Shown here piece by piece: positions 34,292 through 46,328 of a DNA stretch of 57,500 bases. How positions within the stretch are numbered: the first letter of the stretch is position 1; the number at the start of each line of letters is the position of its first letter. The notes beneath the pieces are model-generated. The model had not been told where the DNA came from and ran no database searches. It saw only the letters and a list, made by a program, of their open reading frames with translations. Location of the stretch: the NCBI GenBank assembly GCA_905221605.1, contig CAJNDS010002568.1, positions 167,501 through 225,000 on the forward strand, in the 5' to 3' direction. The position numbers and the translations under genes are program-made. The stretch is from Symbiodinium natans (taxonomy: Eukaryota > Sar > Dinophyceae > Suessiales > Symbiodiniaceae).

Positions 34292-34962
34292 GGTACCCCA
34301 AACCCTATACACCCTAAACCCCCAACCCCCAAACCCCCAACCCTGCACCCTCAACCCTAAACCCTGACGAAAACACCCCAAACCCTAAACCCTAACCCTA
34401 AACCCTAAACCCCAAGCCCTAAACCCTAAACCCTCAACCCTAAACCCTTAGGGTACCCCAAACCCAAAACGAGTCGGAGGCGCTGTTTGATACATGTAGT
34501 CGGCTGCACGCAACGCAGCGCGCAGCAGCCCAGGCACAGCCTCATGGTTTAGGGTTTAGGGTTTGGGGTTTGTGGTTTAGGGTTTAGGGTTTAGGGTTGA
34601 GCTCTCGTCAGCTGGGAAAGGAAAGGCCTTCGAAAAACTTTCTGTCCAGGCAGACATACCCTAAACCCTAAACCCTAAACCCTAAACCCAAACCCTAAAC
34701 CGACTAACATCCTACAAACCGGCAAAGTCACGTCTATACTGCAACGTCCTCGAGTCGACACAGATGACAAGACCCCATACGACCCCCCACAGCTTTTTAG
34801 GGTTTAGGGTTTAGGGTTTAGAGTTTAGGGTTTAGGGTTTAGGGATACTTTTTAGGGACCCGATACCTTAAACACTGTCGCATCACAGATCTCTACAAGC
34901 AGATAGCACAGCCCCTGTGCCTCAGCTAGCTGTCCGGCTCAGGTGTGGGGGGGCGATGGTCT

Positions 34963-35035
34963 GTCTCTTTCTCTCTCTCTCTCTCTCTTTCTTTCGCTTC
35001 TCTCGCTCTCTCTCTCTCTCTCTTCCGCGCTCTCT
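34963..35035 (+). repeat. (CT)n-rich stretch, copy B
   Basis: Counterpart of 27333-27372 in copy A but roughly twice as long. Confidence 0.85.
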
Positions 35036-35209
35036 TCCTTTCTACATAGAAAAGAACATGAACAAGTCAACACACGGTTAGAGAACAACTAAACGTACGG
35101 ATTTATCACAAACAGTTGTACATGTATGTGCATGTGCAAATATTCATGAGTTTAGATTATATGTTAACTTGGTTATGTAGAAATGCGAGTCTACATTTCT
35201 TGTACATAT

Positions 35210-35292
35210 TGGTAGTTCTCTTTGGGTACCCCATATAGTACGGCACCCTTAAAAAAAGGACCCCAAAAGGGACCCTCAATTGGAGAACTACT
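35210..35292 (+). mobile_element. Palindromic element inserted only in copy B
   Basis: Bounded by GTAGTTCTC and GAGAACTAC. The short duplication CATAT flanks it (35205-35209, 35293-35297). Copy A reads TTGTACACATATACACC at the empty site (about 27544). Confidence 0.8.
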
Positions 35293-35642
35293 CATATGTA
35301 CACCAGGAGCATGGCGGTCTTCATCCTGCCCGCGCAACTACGTGGCAACCACCTATCCTAGCAGACCATCAGCCCAACCCGCAGAACGAGCCCAAATTGC
35401 AAGCAGGGGTTAGGGTTTAGCAGCTCAGGGTTTAGGGTTTAGGGTTTAGGGTTTAGGGTTTAGGGAACACAGTCCCTGCAAGATTCGGTCCAGCAGCATC
35501 TCAGTACCGGCTTTGCAGCAAAAGTCGCACTCGAGGCAGCAGAGAGTCTCCTTTCTTCGCGTTCTTGCTGACACCCCTAAACCCCTAAACTCTAAACCCT
35601 GAATTCTAAACCCGAAACCCTTTTGCTGCCGGGCTGTTGCAG

Positions 35643-36052
35643 TAAGCCGGGTTAAACCCTAAACCCTAAATCCTAAAACCCGCTCTCTCTCTCTCTCTCT
35701 CTCTCACAGGCCCTAAAACCCTAAAACCCTAAAACCCTAAACCCTAAAACCCTAAAACCCTAAAACCCTAAAACCCTAAAACCCTAAACCCTAAACCCTA
35801 AACCCTAAACCCTAAAACCTAAACCCTAAACCCTAAACCCTAGAGGATTTAGGGTGTGTGAGAGACTTCGGCTTCAGGCTTTCCGAGGATCTGAAGGGCA
35901 GGAGTCATGGGCCGCGCACGCCCCTTTTTGAAGCTTTCGACCCGGTCATGACAAAGGGACTGGGGCTTAGGGTTTAGGGTTTAGGGTTTAGGGTTTAGGG
36001 TTTGGGGTTTGGGGTTTGGGGTTTAGGGTTTAGGGTTTAGGGTTAGGGTTTC
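35643..36052. repeat. Capped island in copy B
   Basis: CCCTAAA/CCCTAAAA 35643-35842 with a (CT)n run at 35684-35705, island to 35963, TTTAGGG to 36052. Orthologous to 27808-28160. Confidence 0.95.
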
Positions 36053-37558
36053 GGCCAACATGGCAACTGACAGCCACACCCCGCCGACTTTCGAAATCAC
36101 AGCCGACACAATGAAGGGAACCCCGATTCCGTTGATAAGCTTGGCCCAGACAGCGACCACCGAGCATCGCTCGATTCAGGATTCAGTGTTGCGATTGAAT
36201 GAAAAGGCCTTGAGCCCTAAACCCTAAACCCCAAACCCTCAACCCCCAACCCCCAACCCCAACTTTGCCGTCCTTGGCCGCGCATCCGAGGCCAGAGGAC
36301 TCGAAAAGAAAGCCAGTGAAGCAGCCTAGGGGTTAGGGTTTAGGGTTTGTTTAGGGTTTAGGGTTTAGGGGTTTAGGGGTTTAGGGGTTTAGGGGTTTTC
36401 GGGGTTTTCGGGGTTTTCGGGGATTTCGGGGTTTGGGGGTTTGGAGGTTTGGGGGTTTAGGGTTTGGGAGGTTTGGGGGGTTTAGGTTTGGGAGCTGCTA
36501 GGGCTTGGTAGGTCAGTAACCATATTACACTGCGTTACAAGGGTTTCTAAAACCAAAAAAGGGGGCCAAAAGGGCCCCACTAACCTACCAAAAGTTAACC
36601 ACACTATACCCTAAACCCTAAACCCTAAACCCTAAACCCTAAACCCTAAACCCTAAACCCTAAACCCTAAACCCTAAACCCTAAACCCCAAACAGGGAAC
36701 CCAGAAGCCAATTTAACGGGGCAAAAGGGTACCTCTACGCTTCAGGTTTAGGGGCGTTGACTCCCACACTGAGAAGGGTTTAGGGTGCAGGGTGTTTGCA
36801 AGGTTTTTGTTTTGTTTTTTCGTTTCTTTTTTTAAGGTTTTTAGTTTTTTTGTTATTTCTTTTTTTTTCGTTTTAGGGTTTTTTTAGTCTAGAAGGTTTA
36901 GCTGTTTGTTTCGTTTTAGGGTTTAAGGGGAGAAGCAGAGTTCCTGAGGGCTTTTCATGTTGTCACGTTCGGGAGAGGGGGCTTAGGGTTTAGGGCTCAG
37001 GGTTTAGGGCACCCTGATCAAACTCGACGCGGCCGTCCTTGTCCTAGCGGTGCAAGTGGTAGCCAAGAAGTTGGAGTACCCTAAGCCCTCACCCTAGAAC
37101 CCCAAACCCTAAACCCTACACCCTAAAACCCACATGCTTCACCGTTGCCTGAACCTCAAAAGCTCCAAAAACCCGAAAGCCGAAACCCTCAACCCTGAAC
37201 CCTGAACCCTAAACCCTAAACCCTGAACCCTAAACCCTGAACCCTAAACCCTCAACCCTGAACCCTAAACCCTAACTATGTGGCCACAACGATGGCCACC
37301 TCGGGGATCTTGTTTGGGTTGAGCCTTTACTGCGGTTTCGACTTTGGGGATTTAGGGTTTAGGGTTTAGGGTTTAGGGTGTAGGGATTTAGTGCTTTGAG
37401 CTTTAGACGTCTTTCTGTTGTTAGGAAAGGGAAGCCACGCTCTGAACTTGCTATGTGTTCATGTGCTGTTTGTTAGTTGAAGTCCCCAGACACGTCCTAA
37501 AGCCAAAGCCCCCTAAACATCCCTCATGCAGCAACCCGGCGTTTTTTCCTAAACCCTA

Positions 37559-37680
37559 AACCCTAAAACCCTAAAACCCTAAAACCCTTAAACCCTTAAA
37601 CCCTTAAACCCTTGTTTTGATTCCGGGCTCTACTCGATGTCAGCCGGAACCAAAGACTCAACCCACTTCGCTCCATCTCA

Positions 37681-37718
<38 letters not shown>

Positions 37719-37853
37719 GCAATCGAAACGTCAAGCCAGCCAGAGACAGCTCTCCTGGCCACCCCCGCGAAAGTGTAAGCGAAACGGTCAGAAGTGTGCG
37801 AATTACTCTCAACCCTAAACCCTAAATCCTCAAACCCTAAACCCTAAACCCTA
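37559..37853 (+). repeat. 295-bp tandem repeat, unit 1
   Basis: Contains TTTTGATTCCGGGCTC, a (CT)n run ending in CAG, a 100-bp unique block and a CCCTAAA-like tail. It is repeated in the next entry with period 295 bp. Copy A has no counterpart, so it probably arose in copy B. Confidence 0.85.
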
Positions 37854-37975
37854 AACCCTAAAACCCTAAAACCCTAAAACCCTTAAACCCTTAAACCCTT
37901 AAACCCTTGTTTTGATTCCGGGCTCTACTCGATGTCAGCCGGAACCAAAGACTCAACCCACTTCGCTCCATCTCA

Positions 37976-38023
<48 letters not shown>

Positions 38024-38160
38024 GCAATCGAAACGTCAAGCCAGCCAGAGACAGCTCTCCTGGCCACCCCCGCGAAAGTGTAAGCGAAACGGTCAGAAGT
38101 GTGCGAATTACTCTCAACCCTAAACCCTAAATCCTCAAACCCTAAACCCTAAACCCTAAA
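37854..38160 (+). repeat. 295-bp tandem repeat, unit 2
   Basis: Near-identical to unit 1, but its (CT)n run (about 37978-38022) is several bases longer. Confidence 0.85.
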
Positions 38161-38365
38161 CCCTAAACCCTAAAACCCTAAAACCCTAAAACCCTAAACC
38201 CATTCTCAAAGTCCACCCAGGTCGCAGCAGCAGGCGCTGTAGATCGTCACCTCCCAGCTCGGAAGATTGCTGCCCAAACCACTTTGCCAAGCTACGGACG
38301 TCCTCAAGTCCCTAAACCCCTGTTAGGGTTTAGGGTTTAGGGTTTAGGGTTTAGGGTTTAGGCTT

Positions 38366-38451
38366 GCTTGGAGGTTCACGGTACTTAGTAACCCAAATGA
38401 AGCTGCACTTATAAACAAATTATAACTCTATGGGGGTGCTTAAGGGACCCC
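38366..38451 (+). mobile_element. Family D element cut at its right end by a CCCTAAA tract
   Basis: CTTGGAGGTTCACGGTACTT is intact, but the right half is replaced by CCCCTAAACCC. Confidence 0.65.
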
Positions 38452-41400
38452 TAAACCCTAAACCTCTAAAACCCTATGAACACCCTGTATGCCCTGTACT
38501 AAACCCGGAATCCGATAAGGACTCTCTTCATCTTACTGCTCCAACGACCAAGGATTTACAAAGGCTAAACCTGTTCATTCCTACCAAATAAGGAAACCGA
38601 AAAAGTTGGAAGTTCAACTTTGGAAGCTACTGGCTAAGTAAGTCATTTCTGGCCGTTCCACGCAACTCCGACCGGTCATGACCCTGAATCCCGCTGCTCG
38701 CCATATGGGCGGCTCTTTAGGTTTCCCAATTTCTATGTCGCGGTCTTGTTCTTTTGATCAGGGTTTAGGGTTTAGGGCTTGGGGAAGTTTAGGGTGGGCC
38801 CTTCTCGAGAGTTCCCAAATTCCATGTTAAGGTTTGCCATACTTTGGGGGTCCAGGCAAGGTTTAGGGCTTCTAGAGTTTGCGGCTTTGATGTTTCTTGG
38901 TTCAGCAAGCTCAGAATCAGAGAGTGCTCTTGAATCGCTTGGTGGAGTCCACTTTATGTTGTTGGACCTATGCCAAAACCTGAAGCCCTAAACCTGTAAG
39001 CAAGCCTTGAAGCCCGAAACCCTAAACCCTAAACCCTACGCCTTTAAGCCCGAAACCCTAGTTTTGGGCATCAAGTTTCATTTCCCCGCCTTCGACTCAT
39101 CGATCGAGTCCATCTGCATCTGCGTTGGGGCTCCCATGTTCACAAGGTGGTCTCGGGCTGTTTGCGGGGAGCGGCTGCCTTGGATCCCAAAATGGTGGCT
39201 GCGGGTGCCCCATGAGTCATCGGTTCTCCCACTCTCTCTCTCTCTCTCTCCCTCTCCCTCTCTCCCTCTCTCTCTTTCTGGGTTTAGGGTTTAGGGTTTA
39301 GGGTTAGGGTCTCTCCCGCACGCTTGACCCCCCCCCCGGAGGGACGGCTCGCTCTCTCCCCCTCTCTCTCTTGCGTCTCAGTCCAGCTCTCAGACGCGCA
39401 ACAGCCGAGCCCATCTAGGATCCTACAAGTATTATCCCGGCCTATCTGTTCCAGACTTCAGGTACGGCATCAGGCTGCATCGGGTCCCTTCTGCTGCTCA
39501 CGGAAAGAGAAACTTATGAGGCTTTCCCTAAACCCTACACCCTAGGCCCTAAACCCTAAACCCTCAAACCTAAACCCCAAACCCCAAACCCCAAACCCCA
39601 AACCCTAGACCCTAAACTAAACCCTAAACCTTCTTCGGGCCACACGCATGTTGCAGGCGGCCTTTCTTCTTCGTAGCATTCGGCATCTGCTTTCATCTGG
39701 CTGACGCCGCGCAGTTTGGGCACAGAAGCGTGCTTGTAAGGAAACCTTGTGCACATCCTAGAAAACCGGATGCACCCTAAAAGGGTTTAGGGTTTAGGGT
39801 TTGGGGTTCGGGGTTTAGGGCTCATATTACCTTATAAGAGGAGTTATAGTAGCACAGTAGTACAGAGTGTATGAACCTTATGTTGTCATGGGAGGTTTTA
39901 CACGCTGAGTTTTCGGAGGGCATTTGGAAGCTCAGCCTTACTGAACCCCACACCCTAAACCTCTAAAACCCCTAAACTCCTAAACCCTGGACCCTATAAA
40001 TCTAAGGGTCTTAATTAGGTTTAGGGTTTAGGGCTTCGGGTTTCGGGAAGTGGGAGTCGTCCCCACTCAGCCAACTCCCAGAATCTCTGTTGGCTAATTG
40101 AGCCCGTGACGACGATATCTGGGACGAACGCCGGGAAAAGGAGCAGAATTTGCCCAGAAAAGCACTATTATTGAGTCCTTAAGGGAAGGGGTTCAAGGCT
40201 TGGGGGGGGGGGGGGGGGTTATGTGTAAATGAAGGTTCCCTCCCCACTACTCCCTAAAGCATGAGCGCCCCTCCCTGAAGGACCCCGGAACAGTATAATG
40301 AAGCACCGTAACCCTAAACCCTAATTCCTAAACCCTAGACCCTAAACCCTACACCCTAGACCCTAAACCCTAAAACCTATAAACCCTAACTTATAAGCCG
40401 CAGGCGAGGAAACGCACATGCCCAATGCCTACGTGCGCTGAGGGTTTAAGGGTTCAGGGTTCAGGGAGGCAGATCCGAAGGTATCCAGGAACAGAAATGC
40501 AATAGGTTTAGGGTTTAGGGTTTAGGGTTTAGGGTTTAGGGTTTGGGTTTAGGGTCATGTAGCCCAAGGAATGGGATTCAAGAATGCCCCCAAGACCCGA
40601 ACCAGAGAAACCGAAACTCCTGTAAACTTAAAGGCACAAGGTTTCCTGGAACAGCTGGGGGTCCGCAGGGTTTCCCCGAGGACTTCTTCTACGCTGCACA
40701 TCTAGAGTCCGGTTTAGGGTTTAGGGTTTAGGGTTTAGGGTTCGGGGAGTTCTTTGCGCGAACAGCGCTGAGGATTCGCTTACTTCAGGCTCGCCGCGAT
40801 TCACCTCGGAAAGAAGCGTTGGAGAGTGGAGTTACGAACCCCCGCCTTCAAAGGTGTGAGACCCAGCGGTGTTGAAAGAATCTGGCCAGAAGTTTCGCCA
40901 GGTAGTTGCACAAATCCGCCGACACCCACGCTGAACTCTGCGCGTTTAGGTGTAGTCTAGGGCTCCAAGTATGGGCCCCTGAATTTGGGTTTTCTTGTTG
41001 TTTCGGGTCCCTATAAACAAGGGTAAGGGACCATAGTAAGGGCCCAGGGTTCCAACCTTAGGTTTTGGGTTGAACAAGTTTGGCACTAAGTGGCTTTGGT
41101 GTTTGCGCGTTGCTGGGAGTTTACGGTGTCCAGGCCATCTTCCCTCTGGTATCTCATCCCCCCCACCTCCCCCAACCCTAAACCCACAAGCAAAGCAAGG
41201 CTTCCAAGCTCGGTCGGCTTTTTCGTTCAGGGCTTCAGGATTCATAGGCTGTAGGCTTTGCGCCATCAACCCATGCTAGCCTACACCCGGCACCCTATAG
41301 ACTGGAAAGCTAGTTCCGTTTAAGGTTCGGTGTAGGGGGGTGCGAGTATACAACCCAAAAGAAGCCCCGCTTCGCTACCCCCCTGCCACCACCACCCCCC

Positions 41401-41514
41401 TGACCAGCAAAGGGGGTAACAGCCCCTAAAACCTTACGATCCAAAGGCTTTCTCGAATTTATTGGGCCTTGAAATGTGGGCTGGCCCGGCTGCCCAGGCG
41501 GCGCGCACAAGCGT

Positions 41515-41610
41515 TTACAACTAGAATTGGCTTTTGGGGGCTACTGGAGGAAAATTATGAAGGGACCATAGGGGGATACCATTTGTAGTTATTCCGACCC
41601 CTTATTATAG
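41515..41610 (+). repeat. Dispersed repeat E
   Basis: GGAGGAAAATTATGAAGGGA, then CCATAGGGGGATACCATTTG and TAGTTATTCCGACCCC. Confidence 0.5.
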
Positions 41611-42114
41611 AGGTTTTTAGGGACACTTCGGCAGCGGGTGTGAGGCGGTACTCGCCCAGAGGCAATTTCGGGACTGGCTGCCCAAAAGATGCCTCAAACC
41701 ACGGCACAGGATGCTAGGGGAGATGTTGGTTAGGGTTGGGTGGTTTAGGGTTAGGGTTCAGGGCTTAGGGCTTAGGGCTTAGGGTTTAGGGTTAGGGCTT
41801 AGGGTTTAGGGTTTAGGGCTTAGGGTTTAGGGCTTAGGGTTTAGGGTTTAGGGTTTGGCTCAACCCGAAGCTCCTTTGCATTAGGCTTGCTTCTGTCCTC
41901 GCCTGGTTAGACCCGAGTGACTGGCGCTACTTCCAGTCGACAAGCCTATTCTGCACCAACCCCCTAATAATAAAAATCCCCCGAATCTACTATAATGTTG
42001 CTATCATGGGGTGTATTTAGTATTAGGGGGTAGGGGGGGGGTTTAATATTAGGGGGAGGGGATTACTCTGCACTAACTTGAAATCAGCCCGAGACCCTAT
42101 AAAGCCTAAAGCAC

Positions 42115-42221
42115 ATTGTTCCCTCTTATACGAACAGTCCTTCATAGGGAGTATAGTACCCCCAATTATAGTCCCTATTAGGACTGCTGCAATAGGTTGG
42201 GGGGGGGGGGGGGGTATCCCA
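42115..42221 (+). mobile_element. Family A element with a G-run expansion
   Basis: Left TGTTCCCTCTTATACGAAC; right end degraded into a run of about 18 G before TATCCCA. Confidence 0.65.
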
Positions 42222-42822
42222 GCCAGGTTTAAGGTTTAGGGTTTAGACCCTGTAAAGCCTGAAACCTCCTCCAGGTCTTACAGTTTGTGACATTAGGCTT
42301 GACGAGGGTTGCCCTAAACTATATACTGTTTGCTTAAGAACACCCCCAACAAAAAATAATAATAATGACTATGTATATAGTTATATATATATATATATAT
42401 ATATACATTTCTTCCCTATAAGGGCAATAGGGGGATTATCTATTATTATCAAGCAATGGCAAATAGTAGGAACCCGTCACCCTAAACCCCTGAATTTGTA
42501 CCTGTTGCGGGGGGGTTCTTAATCAATTGGTAGACATTGGTAGATTTTTTCGGGCTCTTTCACAGTAGCCCCTAAACTAAACTCTAAACCCTAAACCCTC
42601 GAGATAAGTCATCCTCCGCCTTTAAGGGTGGTGGGCCGAAATAGAAAGCGGAAGCGCCGATTTTCAGCTTTGCGGGGCGTGAGAAAAACCCCATGCAACT
42701 TCCATCAGCCAGCAATATAATTCGCTTGGCATCTCCAAATCTCGGACAAGGACTTCTAGTGGGAGTAGCCGGACAAATGCTGCTTAGGCGGGTTAAACCC
42801 TAAACCCTAAACCCCCAATTAA

Positions 42823-42925
42823 CCTTAGTTGCTGAGTTCATAAGCCCCAAAAAAGTGTACACTTTGAGTTCTACAGGGGATTATAGTACCCCAAAAGTGT
42901 AAAGTGTACTCACTCAACAACTAAG
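42823..42925 (+). mobile_element. Family F element
   Basis: CTTAGTTGCTGAGTTCA...CACTCAACAACTAAG, with shared AAAAGTGTACACTTTGAG and GTGTAAAGTGTAC. Confidence 0.7.
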
Positions 42926-44104
42926 TAACACAATTCCGAACAACCCGGTTGCCCGTGTCCTGCCCTTCAAAGAGATACCCGCCAGACAGGCCGCACAAAG
43001 CTCCAACAACGACGTGGAACCGCTAGCTGTTGGGTTTGGGCTTCAGGGTTTAGGGCTAGGGTAGGCATGCGAAGCAATCGGAACATGGGGGGCTTGCATT
43101 GAATGTCGAGGCGTCGAGGGCAAGCACAAGAACACACTGTGGGTGCGAAATCGGCACGGCATCCTCGTTCGAACCTGTACCACAAAAGAGAGCAGACTGA
43201 GGTTTAGGGATTATATCATGATATGTTGTACTTCAAATAAATAAATAAATGAATATATATATATATATGTATATATATATAAAAATGTAATATAGTTGTA
43301 TTAAATAGTATAAAGTCATATAATATACTTTACCTGATTTGATATATTATACAATAATGATTGTCATTAAATCATGCATGAATGGTCATAGATATGATAC
43401 AGGGGATTAGGGATGGAGACCTTGCGTTGCCGGAGCTGGCACAAAAATTCGATTTGCTTCCATGCAGCCAAGGACTGCTTGTGGTCTTGGTAGGCTGCGC
43501 AATGATCTTGCGACGCTTTGGGGTGCAGGGAGCACTTGACTGTGGAGCTGCATCTGCGAAGAACAAAACAACACGTTAATCCTGGAGCCTAGCTATTTGC
43601 CAATCTTATTTTCCATTGCGATTCCTTTGAAACGTGTCATGTCATAAGCGACGATCGAAGACTCTATTCTATGAATAGGGCACCGGATAGGGTTCCAGGG
43701 TTTAGAGAGTTCTTCTTTTGTTGCCGCCCCTAAACGGGTATTGCCCCCGCACAAAAGGGCCTAATCTACCCCAATACTACAATCCTTCTACCCTGCCTAT
43801 AGGAGACTCCGGAATGTGCAGCCTGAGGGTGCGGGGTGTAGCCTTTACCTTTTACTCAATTTTCCACCCTAAACCTTAAACCCTAAATCCCTAAACTCTG
43901 TTGGCCTCAAGTTACACGATCGGCTCGAGGGTTTAGGCTTTACAAGGTTTAGGGCTTAGGGTCATACACCGTGGCCATTTTTTTTTCTCTTTTTTTTTCG
44001 GGCAACTTAGTTCAAGTTCCTGAAGCCCACCCAGTTCTGCTTTTTCTGAGTTGTGCCTTAAACCCTTTGAAAAATATCTATGAAAAGGTGGCAGGTTTTG
44101 GGGT

Positions 44105-44178
<74 letters not shown>
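44105..44178 (+). repeat. 74-nt poly-G run
   Basis: Uninterrupted G; the longest homopolymer in the window. The flanks are ordinary single-copy DNA and degenerate CCCTAAA. Confidence 0.9.
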
Positions 44179-44584
44179 CGCTGGATTGTAACAGCGGGCT
44201 AAGCCCTAAACCCTTGTAAACTCTTGGAACCCTGATAAACCCTAGCCGCTAATCTCTAAACCTTGGATTTTTGGCCCAGGACTGCGGAGGGTTCGGCCCC
44301 TAAGCGCTTATACACCCTAAACCCTGATTGAGGGAGGATTGAGGGATGCTCATTTATGGAGCCCGGCAGTTATCTAGCCCTTAGGGTTTAGGGTTTAGGG
44401 TTTAGGGTTTCGGGTTTCGGGTTTAGGCTTTAGGGTTTAGGGCTCAAAGGTTTAGGGTTCAGGGTGGAAACTGCTTCTATGGCTTCGTGCTTCCAGGGGT
44501 CTTTGGGCCGGGAGCGGGAAAGTGTCTTGGGAATCACAAGAGGGATGGTTCCAATACATAAATACATAAATAATAAATAAATAA

Positions 44585-44656
44585 ACATATATATATATGT
44601 ATATCTCTCTACATATATACATATACATGTATATATATATATATATACATGTATGT
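44585..44656 (+). repeat. (AT)n/ATAC-rich microsatellite
   Basis: ATATATAT runs with ACATATACATGT. Similar tracts lie at 6658-6715, 11300-11350, 42380-42407, 43252-43283, 52736-52852 and 56040-56071. Confidence 0.85.
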
Positions 44657-45278
44657 GTTTATGTTTATAAGCAGAGAGACAGATGGAGTTGAGGGTTTAC
44701 GGAAGTGCTTATCCGAGCTGCTTGGGCTCCCGCATCCCAGTCCGCACGCCAGGTCCTACTGCGGGCTGCAGCTACACTCGATCAGTACGCTGCCCATGGC
44801 CTCAGCACGGAGCGGACGTTGGCTCCGGGTCCAAGTCCCCGAAGCACCCTCAAGCCTATCGGAAGCCCTAAACTCTGAAGCCCGAAACCCTAAACCCTAA
44901 ACCCAAACCCTAAACCCCAGACCCTAAACTCTAAACCTAAACCCTACACCCTGAGCCCAAAGTCCAAGTCACCTCACAAGAACACGCCGTCTGAGCCGGA
45001 CCGGTACATGGAACGGCCCTGCTAGTGCCCCGAACAAGGCCACTAGGGTGTACATTGACATGGAAAGGGTTTTGCCACTTGCCGAGCAGCCTCGCACCAC
45101 ACTCCAGGGATGCAACACACAGCACATGAAAGGCGCACCCTAAACCCTTTTGAGCTAAACCCTCAACCCTTTCCCCTGAACCCTCAACCCTTCCCCGGTG
45201 GCCTCGATCTGGCCTGCTATCGGTCCATCCTTTTCGGCCGCGCACGGTTTATGGGTTTTAGGGGTTGAAGGGTTGAGG

Positions 45279-45364
45279 TTGGGATGTTCACTAACAGTCC
45301 TCCATAGGGATTATAATAGTGGGTGCTAGAATTCCTATTAAGGACTCTTAGTACAACATCCTAA
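45279..45364 (+). mobile_element. Short family A element
   Basis: TTGGGATGTTCACTAACAGT...ACAACATCCTAA; internally deleted relative to other copies. Confidence 0.65.
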
Positions 45365-45870
45365 GGTTGAAGGCTTGAGGGGTTGAAGGGTTTAGAGTTT
45401 CGGGTTGAGGGGTCCAAGGGTTCACACGCTCAACGAAAGGAGGCCCATGTCCGCCACAGAGAGCTATTCAGGCCACTCGCACCTCAAAACGGGGAGGGGC
45501 ACTGGGACCCTAAACCCTAAACCCTATAAACCCCGAAACCCGAAACCCTACACCCCAACACTAACCTAAGAGACCCCCACCTGGCTGCTTGAGATGAAAA
45601 CTGCCAAAGCCAGACTCTGAAACCGACGCCCGACACCCAAAAAAGAGAAGCACCAAGACCGAACAAATGGCGAATGTGCACTCCCCCCGGTAGCTCAGCA
45701 AATATACCCCCCCCCCCCCCAAAAAAAAAAAAGAAGGAACCCAGAACCCCAAGAAGGGAAACCTTTCCAGCCCTCAGCCCTAAACCCTCAACCCGAAACC
45801 CAGGACTCCAGACCCTAAACCCTAGACCGTAAAGCACCCTGAACCCCAAACCCTTTTTGCAACAGGCGGA

Positions 45871-46175
45871 CCCCAAACCCTAAACCCTAAACCCTAAACC
45901 CTAAACCCTAAACCCTAAACCCTAAACCCTAAACCCTAAACCCTAAACCCTAAACCCGAAGCTTCCCCAAAGCCAACGGGGGTGCCTCGACTTCGCACCT
46001 TCCGAGGCCTCACTGAGGAGCTCGGAGCCCTTGGCCTGAGAGGGTTTAGGGTTTAGGGCTAGGGTTTAGGGTTTAGGGTTTGGGGTTTGGGGTTTGGGGT
46101 TTGGGGTTTGGGGTTTGGGGTTTGGGGTTTGGGGTTTGGGGTTTGGGGTTTGGGGTTTGGGGTTTGGGGTTTGGG
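45871..46175. repeat. Capped island followed by pure TTTGGGG array
   Basis: CCCTAAA 45871-45957, island to 46040, then TTTAGGG passing into 13-14 successive TTTGGGG units (46078-46175). Confidence 0.95.
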
Positions 46176-46328
46176 CCCGGGGCTTCGGCTAACAGAAAAA
46201 AAACCCGGGCCGTGGATCCTCTCGAATCTGACCCTAAACTCCAATGGCTTTAAGCTGAACAGAAACCCTAAACTCCAACCCTTACCCCCCCCCCCCCCAA
46301 CATGGCAGAATACTTCACTGATGTCTAG

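Larger units (their letters stand above)
32077..39496 (+). repeat. Large direct tandem duplication, copy B
   Basis: Same order as copy A, with its own indels: element plus telomeric tract at 34183-34364, tracts at 34660-34705 and 34796-34850, a palindromic element at 35210-35292, a tract at 36607-36693, and a 295-bp internal tandem repeat at 37559-38160. Open frames shared with copy A (e.g. around 31531 and 39067) are interrupted differently and look non-coding. Confidence 0.85.

Noticed and set aside
40835-40900. tRNA-like 3' end (GTTACGAACCCCCGCC...)
   Set aside because: No cloverleaf could be closed; anticodon and acceptor arms are missing.
43372-43579. Overlapping 64/65-codon frames on both strands
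   Set aside because: Both strands are open over the same 200 bp, with no motif to choose between them.
43971-44219. 82-codon frame with a poly-Gly stretch
   Set aside because: Created by the 74-nt G run.
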